DNA of 52,843 bases. Origin: Lachnospiraceae bacterium (GTDB lineage: Bacteria; Bacillota; Clostridia; Lachnospirales; Lachnospiraceae). The notes under the pieces were generated by a model. That model had not been told where the DNA came from. It worked only from the letters and a program-made list of their open reading frames with translations, and did not search any database. Of this stretch, positions 8,001-15,553 are shown piece by piece; the first letter of the stretch is position 1; each line of letters starts with the position of its first letter. The stretch is from assembly GCA_014804425.1 (NCBI GenBank), contig JAAUZV010000012.1, positions 223,469-276,311 of the forward strand, given 5' to 3'. The translations under genes were made by a program, and so were the position numbers.

Positions 8001-9972
8001 AAAAGCAGATTATTTACAGTTACAAGAGTTTTATGTTGGCAGGACGAAGCAGATTCATATTGTTGGTGAATACGCAAATATGATGGTGCATGATTATAAG
8101 GCGGCACTCACTTATGTGAGTGATTATTTCAGCATGGACTACCAGCAATTTTTAAATAAATATTTTCGGGGGATTAGGCAGGATGAAATTGAACGCAGTA
8201 TGACGCCGATGCTATATCAGAAGCTGTTTGAGGGATTGTCGGAAAAGCAGAAGACAATTCTTAAAGATGATCAATCAAGAGTTATTGTGGTTGCGGCGGG
8301 ACCGGGCAGCGGAAAGACAAAATTACTAGTGCACAAGCTGGCATCAATTGTGAATCTTGAGGATACGAAACAGGAGCAGCTTTTGATGCTGACCTTCTCG
8401 CGGGCGGCGGCAGCGGAATTTCGCACGCGGCTTAGGAATCTACTTGAAAATAATGCCGTATATATCGAGATGAAGACGTTTCACTCTTATTGTTTTGACT
8501 TGCTCGGAAGGGTGGGCAGTCTGGAAAAGTCGGAGAATGTGGTGTGCGATGCGGTGAAAATGTTACAGGACGGCGAGGTGGAGACAGATCGTGTAACGAA
8601 GACAGTACTTGTACTGGATGAAGCGCAGGACATGAATGCCGATGAATATAACCTTGTGCAGGTGCTGATGCAGCGGAACGAGGGAATGAGAGTAATCGCT
8701 GTGGGAGATGACGATCAGAGTATTTATGGCTTTCGTGAGGCGGATGCCAAATATCTTGCAGCGCTTTCCCAACTTCCGGAGGCGCATTTTTATGAATTGA
8801 CAGAAAATTACCGAAGCTGCGAAAAAATTGTCGGGATGGCGAATCTTTTTGCACGCTCGTTGCAGAGAAGGCTCAAAAGCGAGGATATTTTTGCGGCATC
8901 GCGGGACAAGGGGGAGGTCATGGTGACGAAAACGCTATCCAATTCTGCGTGGACAGCGTTTCGATATATCAAGGGGACATGGTGTGCAGATGGGAAGGAG
9001 ACGGCGGCAGTACTCACGATAACAAATGAGCAGGCATATTTAATGGAGACGCTTTTGCGTCAGCAGGGCTATCATGCGAAGCTGATCCAGTCGGAGGAAA
9101 AGGTCGGACTGCAGAACCTTGCGGAAGTGCGTTACTTTGTCGAACAGCTTGGTCAGAGCGGTGTGCCTGTCATTGACGAAGCGCGTTGGGAAGAGGCGCT
9201 AAAGCAGCTTGAGAAAACCTATGCAGAGAGCGCATTGCTTACGAATTGTTTGGAACTGCTGAAACAATTTGCAGAGGAAAGACAGGATCGTGTAAAATAT
9301 TTTTTTGATTTACAGGAATATTTGAAGGAAGTGCATTTAGGTGATTTCTACTCGGTAAAACAGCATGAAATCTGTATTTCTACCGTTCACAAGGCGAAAG
9401 GAAGGGAATTTGACCGGGTGTATCTGATCTTGGATAAAATTTCGGGGAAGCCTGAGGAACGGGATCAGGAAATGCGGAAAATTTATGTTGGCATGACGCG
9501 TGCGAAAAAAGGACTGTATGTATTTCACCGTGGTGACTGTCCCTATTTTACAAATCTAATGAGTGGTATGAAAGCACTGAACATCCCATATTATTTGGAT
9601 AATAAATCCAATTCTGAGTTGGAGGAAATCAATCTGTCGCTTACATGGAAGGATATTTGGCTTGATTTTTCACTGGATAAGAAATGTGCACAGCAGATCG
9701 AATATCTTCGAAGCGGAGAAACGCTTCATTGGCGGGAGGCGGGAGACGTTGAGAGGCCCCGGCTGTATTTTGATCGTATATATAATGGAAAAGCATATCC
9801 CGTTGCTGCCTCATCAAATGGATTTTACACCAATAAATATGAGGTACAGCGCAGAAAAGGGTATGAGATTGTACAGGTGAGGGTTCTTTATGTCGTTTGG
9901 CGGCATAGCAATAATGATGAAAAAGAGGGGTATGTCGTTTTGCCACTGATCAGAATGCGAAAAAAGAAGTAG
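5011..9972 (+). CDS. Three-part helicase: DEDD exonuclease-like, RecQ (SF2) and UvrD/Rep (SF1) domains
   Basis: This 1653-residue protein combines three enzymes. Residues 1-135 look like a DEDD 3'-5' exonuclease: FIDTE (D13, E15), GHNIVEFD (D70) and NPLNDA (D122). The histidine expected five residues before D122 is asparagine 117. A C-x3-C-x2-C cluster (CAEGCPYC) leads into a RecQ helicase with TGGGKS (K300), DEAH (398-401) and the QEAGRAGRD motif. The second half is a UvrD/Rep helicase with GPGSGKT (K1102), DEAQD (1203-1207), GDDDQSIYGF (1233 on) and VGMTRAKKGL (R1497). RecQ and UvrD proteins both unwind DNA 3' to 5' during repair and recombination. The gene stands alone behind its own promoter. 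It could serve in housekeeping repair or phage defence; sequence does not decide. Confidence 0.88.
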   Translation: MEQQMGKKIAFIDTEISPKTGKVMDIGAVVSEMPVNSVNGAEFHESSEGELLRFIKGCSYACGHNIVEFDCKYIGDTVRAAGISNVIDTLYWSPLLFPQKPYHRLLKNDKIQAEELNNPLNDAKKSMELFLDEVSAFEKLSDIRKRICFMLLKSDEHFNGLFPYLKYYNPTNKLSNFIFAELKGKICENVDLERLADETPVELAYCIAAIAVDDRESLLPYWVLKRYPKVQEVYRSLRNRPCAEGCPYCRVVFSARAQLKKKFGFDGFRSYGGEPLQERAVEAALQGKSLLAVFPTGGGKSLTFQLPALIAAETVKGLTVVISPLLSLMKDQVDHLSERGIADAVTINGLLNPVERAEAVERVEKGIASLLYIAPESLRSKTVERMLMGRNVVRFVIDEAHCFSAWGQDFRVDYLYIGKFIAMLQKKKQTMISVSCFTATAKQKVISDIREYFKKQLGVELLLFTTDAARSNLRYEVLYRNDEEKYTTLRSLIEQKDCPTICYASRTKRVEDIAKRLCGDGFCARAFYGKMPTEEKIANQDAFLKGEVKIMVATSAFGMGVDKKDVGLVIHYDISDSLENYVQEAGRAGRDEHIQADCYVLFNEHDLDKHFMLLNQTKLSFHEIQQMWKGVKELTARRERVYCTALELARKAGWEESGRNIETKVTTAIAALETAGYIEREQNCPRVYADSIRVKTAKDAEGMIRNSGRFDEKQKQDALRIIKKLISCRSRASADAGEAESRVDYIADNLGIGTREVIEAVNLMKEEGILGNEMEMSVFVEAENQRGSAREKELNRYIQVEEFLLKKLNQDGLCMDYKELNQEALDSGVDASTISRLKLIKYFWLSRQYMDRPKEEISGQALFLPHQDVGELSERFEKRKRICDFTLRYFLRRAGEVAGTQRNRTNAEAEQHGRSKEEDRKTKREYLEIPFSMLELGRAYDEEPKWTEEPPVRQEEVAEALFYLSKTNVLRIEGGFLVLYNTMHIKRLEKDNKIQYKKADYLQLQEFYVGRTKQIHIVGEYANMMVHDYKAALTYVSDYFSMDYQQFLNKYFRGIRQDEIERSMTPMLYQKLFEGLSEKQKTILKDDQSRVIVVAAGPGSGKTKLLVHKLASIVNLEDTKQEQLLMLTFSRAAAAEFRTRLRNLLENNAVYIEMKTFHSYCFDLLGRVGSLEKSENVVCDAVKMLQDGEVETDRVTKTVLVLDEAQDMNADEYNLVQVLMQRNEGMRVIAVGDDDQSIYGFREADAKYLAALSQLPEAHFYELTENYRSCEKIVGMANLFARSLQRRLKSEDIFAASRDKGEVMVTKTLSNSAWTAFRYIKGTWCADGKETAAVLTITNEQAYLMETLLRQQGYHAKLIQSEEKVGLQNLAEVRYFVEQLGQSGVPVIDEARWEEALKQLEKTYAESALLTNCLELLKQFAEERQDRVKYFFDLQEYLKEVHLGDFYSVKQHEICISTVHKAKGREFDRVYLILDKISGKPEERDQEMRKIYVGMTRAKKGLYVFHRGDCPYFTNLMSGMKALNIPYYLDNKSNSELEEINLSLTWKDIWLDFSLDKKCAQQIEYLRSGETLHWREAGDVERPRLYFDRIYNGKAYPVAASSNGFYTNKYEVQRRKGYEIVQVRVLYVVWRHSNNDEKEGYVVLPLIRMRKKK

Positions 9973-9987
9973 GCAGGAGGGAAAGAA

Positions 9988-10950
9988 ATGCTGCGCATCA
10001 TCAGTTTAGTCGCAATGGCGCTGCCGCTGCAAATCATTGTTTATGCCGCAATGGCGCTGCTCTTTGTCGGAGCATTTGTCTATCAGCTGATCAGACCCGC
10101 ATATGCAGCGAAAAAGGGCAGACAGGTGGATGTAAGGGTGCTCTCCTGCCAAAAAAGGATGGATGAGGACGAAGAAGAGGAAGAGGAAGCGCCGGAGAGC
10201 TATGAAGTAACGGTTGATTTTTATGACATAAACGGCGGAGTCCTTGTCAAAACCCTGCAAAGTGGAAAACCGTATACGGAGGGTGATGTCATTCGCTGCT
10301 GCTATCTGGACAAGTCAGACAGGCTCTATCCGGGGACGGCGCAAGAACTGACGGCAGAGCTGAAACATCGTGCTGTGGTGTTTTTCATCTTTTTTGTTGT
10401 CTTTATGGGGATTGCGGCGGTAATATCATGGGGCATACCGCATGTGAATGACAAGCCGGAATTAGCGTTGCTGGCATTCGGTTATGTGATCAGTATCTTA
10501 TTTATGGCAGTCGGCATGCTGGGAATCTATAAGAAGGTCAAAATGTTGCGCAATATCCGCAGCATGTATTCTGTGACTGGTGAAGCAATCTGCCGGGAGG
10601 AGGAAAAGGCGGGCGAAAGAGTGGCGCTTGTATTCGGGGGCATAGGCGTTGCCGTTTTTGTCTTGATGCTGGTATTCAGCTTAGGGGTGCCCGCAAATGA
10701 AAGAGACAGGCAGGAAAACAGCGCTTCTTCGACTTATGCGGACAAGGAGAAAGCGTTCGTGTTGGAACTGTTCTGCTATCATGAGGATGAGGAACTGGAA
10801 ATCTGTGACTACTGCGTTACGATCTATGAAGATGGGAGCGGGTGTCTTTTACTCTTCCCTGTGAAAACCGTAAGCGGAAAGACCATTGATCAGGAAATCG
10901 GATTTACTGTTTCGCAGGAAGATAGGAAAAAGATCATGCAGTGGATATAG
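9988..10950 (+). CDS. Membrane protein with internal acidic loop, frame closed by TAG
   Basis: This 320-residue protein has an N-terminal hydrophobic segment (about 8-37), an extracytoplasmic or cytoplasmic beta-rich part resembling DUF3592 proteins (VDVRVLSCQK ... YEVTVDFYDINGG), an acidic run (DEDEEEEEEAPE, about 59-70), two transmembrane segments (about 130-150 and 160-180) and another near 215-232. The C-terminal part (FVLELFCYHEDEELEICDYCVTIY) is soluble. The frame stops at TAG 10948-10950, but the same frame continues open for 72 more codons with matching composition (see next entry). AGGAGGG precedes ATG 9988, and the gene follows the helicase by 15 bases. Function unknown. Confidence 0.6.
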   Translation: MLRIISLVAMALPLQIIVYAAMALLFVGAFVYQLIRPAYAAKKGRQVDVRVLSCQKRMDEDEEEEEEAPESYEVTVDFYDINGGVLVKTLQSGKPYTEGDVIRCCYLDKSDRLYPGTAQELTAELKHRAVVFFIFFVVFMGIAAVISWGIPHVNDKPELALLAFGYVISILFMAVGMLGIYKKVKMLRNIRSMYSVTGEAICREEEKAGERVALVFGGIGVAVFVLMLVFSLGVPANERDRQENSASSTYADKEKAFVLELFCYHEDEELEICDYCVTIYEDGSGCLLLFPVKTVSGKTIDQEIGFTVSQEDRKKIMQWI

Positions 10951-11169
10951 GAAACAGATGGAAACAGTCTGACGCAGGGAGCCCATCGGATCAATGAAAC
11001 CACGGCTTATGTATCCCTGACGATCTATGACAGCGGGGAGCGGCATAGCGGAGGCGGCTATTGTGACGAAGGCATTTATGCAGATATTTGCAGAATGCTT
11101 CAGCAAGTCGTGCCTGCAGAAGCTTGGGAGGAGATGGAGAAGCGGGAATCCGCATATTATCAAAGATAA
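10951..11169 (+). other. In-frame continuation of the membrane protein gene beyond the TAG
   Basis: Directly after TAG 10948-10950 the same frame stays open for 72 codons to TAA 11167-11169. It reads ETDGNSLTQGAHRINETTAY, then VSLTIYDSGERHSGGGYC and a helical end (EAWEEMEKRESAYYQR). This looks like real protein sequence, not random frame. The likely history is a nonsense change in a 393-residue protein, although a sequencing error cannot be excluded. No start codon with a ribosome site is visible for separate translation. Confidence 0.55.
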
Positions 11170-11199
11170 ATAAGGGGTGCTCACATCCCCACACCAAAA

Positions 11200-11225
11200 G
11201 AGGGAAAGTATCATACTTTCCCTCT
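11200..11225. terminator. Convergent hairpin between membrane protein and chemoreceptor genes
   Basis: GAGGGAAAGTA and TACTTTCCCTC form an 11-base perfect stem with a three-base loop. It sits between two convergent genes. On the minus strand the stem is followed by TTTTGGTGT, so it can end the chemoreceptor transcript; on the plus strand the trailing bases are A-rich, so termination there is weaker. Confidence 0.6.
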
Positions 11226-11238
11226 CAAAAATACAATG

Positions 11239-12801
11239 TTATATGGATGCATGAGACAGGGTCAACAATTCCTCTGCAATGCGTTTTACCCTTGCAAAGG
11301 ACTTCTCGGTCAGACCCGTGATTTCTCCCTCGTTGTTGGCGTCGTCTACGATCACATCAGCTCTGCTCTTAAAGTTTGAAACAAGTTCGTCCAGAGAAAG
11401 AGCCATGTCGCGCACCTGTTCACTATACGATCTTGTTTTGTTGCTGCGCTCTACGATCTGCTCGGTCATGGTGATGGAATTCTTCTGCATATCCCCCAAA
11501 GATTCGGCTTTGATCTTGGCATCTAAGATCTTGTCAATTCCGGCCTCAACAGATAAGCAATTCTGCTCATTGATAGATTTTACCCCTTCCAGCTTGGCAA
11601 GGATCTTGGGTACCAGCTCCTGAATGGAACTGCTTGCTGCTTTGGACTGTTCAGCCAGCAGCTGCACATTACCTGCCACAACTGCAAAGCCTTTGCCCTG
11701 TTCTCCGGCTCGTGCCGCTTCAATGCTCGCATTTAAAGCCAAAAGATTGGTTTGTGCAGAAATCCCGGAAATCTGTCCTACAAAATTGGTGATCTCATCG
11801 ATTCCGCTCTCCAGTTGGCTGATAGAAGACCCGGTCTGATTTGCTGTTTCTTTGATCTGATGCATGGAGTCCACTGCTACATCCATCGTCTTGACAAACC
11901 CTAAAGTATGGTTGGTAACATCTTCGGATATCTTGAACATCTCCTTGGTATTTTGATAAATACCATCGATAGCCTCTGACATCTCCGAGACACTTTCCTG
12001 AATACGCACTACCTGATTGCGGCTTTCATCACAATCTGCTGACGTATCACGGGCAGAAGAAACAATCTGTTCATTGGCACGCCGGGAGTTCTCCAGATTT
12101 TCTTCCACATTTCCCACCATAGTGACCAATTCCTCGGAGGCAGATTCACACTTTTTGAGAAGCTCAGCCATCTGCATACCTTCCTGCTCTTTCTGGGTCT
12201 TTTCCAAAAGGGTGTTTTTGATGTAATTTAAGACGGCATTAAATGCCACCAGTGCCATGATTCTCGGAAATACATAGAACAAAATAAGATTTATGATATT
12301 GGTATTAATGGTAAAAGTGCCGGTCAAAAGGGTTTCTGCTTCCTTGGCTGAGGTTGTAGTGGTCAAAAGTAATGTGTTGGCATCGCACAGTCCCCAATAA
12401 TATCCGCCAACAACAGAGAGGAAGAAACCTCCGATGGTCAATACAAAAGTAAAGCTCTTATACTTTTTATCAGTATAGACAATGGAAGTTATCATAGGAA
12501 AGATCATAAAGAGGGTTGCATGATAAGCAAGTTCCAGATTAGCAAAGGAAATCATGGTCACCAGCAAAAAAATCATGAGATAGTTAGATGCCGTCTTTTC
12601 AAAACCGATCACATATTTAACGGCATGTCCCAGTGCCACAAATATGGTCACACCAATAAGAGCGGTGTTCATAATGGTCTGATCCACTATAAAAATGTGC
12701 AGCACGTTCAAAATCCATGCGATAACCAATACAATAAAGGTGACGCGCATACATTTCAATGAATAGTTGTTTGCTTTTTTAAATTCCACTTCGTTTACCA
12801 T
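11239..12801 (-). CDS. Methyl-accepting chemotaxis-type receptor with multi-pass membrane domain
   Basis: This protein of 520 residues has about six transmembrane segments in its first 200 residues instead of a periplasmic ligand pocket, no evident HAMP domain, and a long coiled-coil signalling domain. The hairpin tip reads [20 protein letters not shown], the classic MCP signature. Directly after it, [15 protein letters not shown] differs from the usual VAxEVRxLAEQS: the conserved Glu and Arg are Asn and Gln. Such receptors pass signals to CheA/CheW; no chemotaxis gene is in the window. I chose ATG 12801 because a GGAGG site lies nine bases before it, inside the codons of the longer frame (12819). 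The terminator at 11200 follows. Confidence 0.88.
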   Translation of the reverse strand: MVNEVEFKKANNYSLKCMRVTFIVLVIAWILNVLHIFIVDQTIMNTALIGVTIFVALGHAVKYVIGFEKTASNYLMIFLLVTMISFANLELAYHATLFMIFPMITSIVYTDKKYKSFTFVLTIGGFFLSVVGGYYWGLCDANTLLLTTTTSAKEAETLLTGTFTINTNIINLILFYVFPRIMALVAFNAVLNYIKNTLLEKTQKEQEGMQMAELLKKCESASEELVTMVGNVEENLENSRRANEQIVSSARDTSADCDESRNQVVRIQESVSEMSEAIDGIYQNTKEMFKISEDVTNHTLGFVKTMDVAVDSMHQIKETANQTGSSISQLESGIDEITNFVGQISGISAQTNLLALNASIEAARAGEQGKGFAVVAGNVQLLAEQSKAASSSIQELVPKILAKLEGVKSINEQNCLSVEAGIDKILDAKIKAESLGDMQKNSITMTEQIVERSNKTRSYSEQVRDMALSLDELVSNFKSRADVIVDDANNEGEITGLTEKSFARVKRIAEELLTLSHASI

Positions 12802-12871
12802 GCTTTTAAACCTCCACATTCTTCATCCGTATAGCATCTATTTTACTATAAAATTAATATTTACAATAAGC

Positions 12872-12900
12872 AAAAAATTTCTCCGCGAGGAGAAATTTCT
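12872..12900 (-). terminator. Rho-independent terminator of the ABC exporter gene
   Basis: On the minus strand AAATTTCTCC-TCGC-GGAGAAATTT is followed by a T tract (complement of A72-A77). It lies 15 bases beyond the stop of the ABC gene and before the chemoreceptor gene, so the two minus-strand genes are probably separate transcripts. Confidence 0.75.
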
Positions 12901-12914
12901 TGCTTCGCTTTACT

Positions 12915-14570
12915 TTATACGGTAACTCGGTAGAATGACCTGAAATAGCCGTCTGCCGCCAGCAGTTCTTCGAAGCTTCCCTGTTCGATCACAGTTCCGT
13001 TCTTCATGACAATGACCTGATCGTACTTTCGTAATAAAGCCTCGTCCAGATTATGCGTAACGATAATTCTGGTAGTTTTATCGTCCTCATTCAGCAGAGT
13101 AGATAAAATAGACCAGGTATTCTCAGCATCTAATGCGGCTGTTGCCTCGTCCATTAAGAGGACGGAGGATTTATGTAATAAGCTCCGGGCAATGGAAATC
13201 CGCTGTTTTTCCCCTCCGGAAAGATTCGAACCGTATTCACCGCAATCATAGTCAAGTCCTTTTTCTTCGATCAGCGCCTTTAGTCCGGATAATGCTATCG
13301 CCCGGTTGATCTCGGCGTCGGGGAAGTCACGAAACAGCGTGATGTTGTCCTTCATGCCGGCATCAAAAATAAATACATTTTGCTGGACAACGGCAATATT
13401 ATCATAAAGACTTTCCAAAGAAATATCTCTTAATTCGTTCTCCCCGATAAAAATGTTTCCCTGATACCCATCATAGCTGTGCAATAGTAAATTCAGCAGC
13501 GTAGATTTACCGGAACCGGACGGACCCACGATGGCATAGCGTTTTCCGGCTTCAAAGACAAGATTCACATCTTCTAATACGTTCTTGTCCTCTTCATAGC
13601 CAAAAGATACATTCGTCAGCCGAATATTATGACCGGACACCGGAAGCGCGTATACGCCCTGCTCTGATGCGGAACCGGACAATAAGTTTTCTAATTTATA
13701 AATCAACTGCTTTGCCGCTTTCCATGCGCTGAGCAGCTCCGGAAGAGACTGAATCGGACCCAGCACAAAGTTCATGAGCTGCACAAAAGCTACGGCAACA
13801 CCGATCGTAATATAGCCGCAATGTACAAAATAAATACCAAGAAAAAAGATTCCTACATGTACCAAAGCCCCCGTATACTGAGAAACGATATTCACCAGCG
13901 TCAATATCATTCGTCTGCTGTATTTTGCGTTTTCCAGATCCTGATTGGATTTATCATACAATTTTGTGATCGGCTTTTCCGTCTTAAACGCCTTGATGAC
14001 CGGAAATCCTTCTATGATCTCTTTGATCGTGCTGAGGCTGATATCATTCTTTTCACTCACCAGTTTTTCTGCTGTGGAAGCCCTGTTTCCGAACAGCATG
14101 GAAATCGCAAAAGCAAGCGCGCTTGCCGCAATTGAGATCAGTGTTAACGGCCAGTGATACCAAAGCATCATTCCAAAGGCCAATACAAGCTGGATCATCC
14201 GGATCGTGATCGTAAATATTCCGAGCAGATAGCTATTTTCGATTGTGGCAAGGTCATTGCTCATTGCCGATAAAAACGTGCTGTTGTCTGCAACCTTGTA
14301 ATCATTTAACGTATGTCCGAGCAGCGTTTCCATCGCGGTTTTCTTGTACTGCAGCATCGCTTTGCGCACAAACCGGCTGTGTGTCACCCGGAAAATAAGC
14401 TGTGCAATGACGACTGCAAGAAACAGGACAATAAAAATGACTGCTAATTCTGACAGCGTAAAATGTCCCTGATTTCCGGCAGAATCAAACAATTCCTGCA
14501 TGAGCCAAGCAAAACCGACATCGAAGGCATTGGCAAATGATAAGAAGAGGATACTGATAGCGAAGATCAA
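12915..14570 (-). CDS. ABC exporter, fused membrane and ATPase domains
   Basis: This half-transporter has six predicted membrane helices (about 1-310) and a nucleotide-binding domain with GPSGSGKST (Walker A), the signature LSGGEKQRISIARSL, Walker B LLMDEATAALD with the catalytic Glu intact, and the H-loop IVTHNL. It should act as a homodimer exporting a lipid, drug or peptide. The start is a problem. From TTG 14570 no ribosome site is seen. The same frame continues upstream 16 codons to ACG 14618-14616, which sits seven bases after a good AAGGAG and would give TNKNHFLKKSFFQNNR. An ancestral ATG mutated to ACG fits this well. The strong promoter at 14660-14688 reads into it. Confidence 0.85.
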   Translation of the reverse strand: MIFAISILFLSFANAFDVGFAWLMQELFDSAGNQGHFTLSELAVIFIVLFLAVVIAQLIFRVTHSRFVRKAMLQYKKTAMETLLGHTLNDYKVADNSTFLSAMSNDLATIENSYLLGIFTITIRMIQLVLAFGMMLWYHWPLTLISIAASALAFAISMLFGNRASTAEKLVSEKNDISLSTIKEIIEGFPVIKAFKTEKPITKLYDKSNQDLENAKYSRRMILTLVNIVSQYTGALVHVGIFFLGIYFVHCGYITIGVAVAFVQLMNFVLGPIQSLPELLSAWKAAKQLIYKLENLLSGSASEQGVYALPVSGHNIRLTNVSFGYEEDKNVLEDVNLVFEAGKRYAIVGPSGSGKSTLLNLLLHSYDGYQGNIFIGENELRDISLESLYDNIAVVQQNVFIFDAGMKDNITLFRDFPDAEINRAIALSGLKALIEEKGLDYDCGEYGSNLSGGEKQRISIARSLLHKSSVLLMDEATAALDAENTWSILSTLLNEDDKTTRIIVTHNLDEALLRKYDQVIVMKNGTVIEQGSFEELLAADGYFRSFYRVTV

Positions 14571-14659
14571 GCGATTGTTTTGAAAAAAGGACTTCTTTAG
14601 AAAATGGTTTTTGTTCGTGGCGCAGCTCCTTTTGGTTTTCTGTTTCGTATTTGAAATTG

Positions 14660-14688
14660 ATTATAAACCAAATAACAGTAATTGACAA
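14660..14688 (-). promoter_or_regulatory. Sigma-A promoter of the ABC exporter gene
   Basis: On the minus strand TTGTCA and TATAAT are separated by 17 bases. It is divergent from the promoter of the LytTR regulator, 36 bases away. The two promoters are close enough to be controlled from one shared site. Confidence 0.7.
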
Positions 14689-14724
14689 TTTACTTCAATA
14701 AAATGCCTTTTTACAACAAGCGTT

Positions 14725-14753
14725 TTTCACAGGATACGCGGACATGCTATAAT
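14725..14753 (+). promoter_or_regulatory. Sigma-A promoter of the LytTR two-component operon
   Basis: TTTCAC (14725-14730) and TATAAT (14748-14753) are spaced by 17 bases. The perfect -10 with a weak -35 suggests help from an activator, possibly the LytTR regulator encoded just downstream. AAGAGGAG precedes the ATG at 14807. Confidence 0.6.
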
Positions 14754-14806
14754 GAAAGGGCGGGTTTGCTGGGAGAAAAAAGAAGAAAAGCAAGAGGAGT
14801 TATACC

Positions 14807-15553
14807 ATGAGAATCGCGGTCTGTGATGACGAGCGGGAGATCAGAGAGGACGTCAGTCAAAAAATCAGGCATTATCTGCCGGAGGCGGAGGTATGCCTCT
14901 ATGAGAGAGCAGAGCAGCTTCTGACGGAGCAGGGAATGCCGGAAATTCTTTTTTTAGACATTAAAATGAATGGCATGAGCGGGATGGAGCTGGCGGGAAA
15001 GCTGCGTGCCCGTGGAGAGAATGTCACGATCGTATTTTTGACGGCGTTAGAGGAGTATGTGTACCGGGCGTTTGACGTGGGGGCGTTCCACTATCTGTTA
15101 AAGCCGATTGACACGGTAAAATTTTACGAGGTGTTGGAGAAAGCGGTTTGTGAGCGGCAGCGGATCCTGGAAGCGGCGCATCTGCGCAGGGAGTGTGAAG
15201 AGGAGAGTCTGACGATCAAAAATAAAGCGCGCACGGAGAAAGTATATCTTTCCGAAATCGTGTATTTGGAAGTGTTTAACCGCAAGGTGACGCTTCACAA
15301 AATGCAGGAAAAGCTTGAATTTTACGGACGCCTGACGGATTTAGAGCATCGTTTGGGAGACGATTTTGTGCGCTGTCACAGGGCATACATCGTGAATCTT
15401 CATTATGTCCGACGCTATGATGGTACAGAGATTACGTTGGAGAATGGAGACAGCGTGCTGGTGGCGAAAACCAAATATGCCGAGTTCGTCCGACGATATA
15501 TGGACTATATCCGAAAGCGGGAGGAGGAATGGCGTGGAACCGGAAATTTATGA
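14807..15553 (+). CDS. LytTR-family response regulator
   Basis: This 248-residue protein has an N-terminal receiver (CDDE 6-9, phosphoacceptor D51 in FLDIKMNGMSG, LTALEEYVYRAFDVGAFHYLLKP) and a C-terminal LytTR DNA-binding domain (about 135-240) with IVYLEVFNRKVTLH and FVRCHRAYIVNLHYV. AgrA-type regulators of this build control peptide signalling, bacteriocin or virulence genes. Its last 20 bases overlap the start of the kinase gene, so translation is coupled. The divergent ABC exporter gene is the nearest candidate target. I see no peptide pheromone gene nearby. Confidence 0.9.
   Translation: MRIAVCDDEREIREDVSQKIRHYLPEAEVCLYERAEQLLTEQGMPEILFLDIKMNGMSGMELAGKLRARGENVTIVFLTALEEYVYRAFDVGAFHYLLKPIDTVKFYEVLEKAVCERQRILEAAHLRRECEEESLTIKNKARTEKVYLSEIVYLEVFNRKVTLHKMQEKLEFYGRLTDLEHRLGDDFVRCHRAYIVNLHYVRRYDGTEITLENGDSVLVAKTKYAEFVRRYMDYIRKREEEWRGTGNL

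Noticed and set aside
10948-10950. TAG as a pyrrolysine codon
   Set aside because: Nothing nearby suggests amber recoding; psd, trp and other genes give no sign of it. A nonsense change or base error is simpler.
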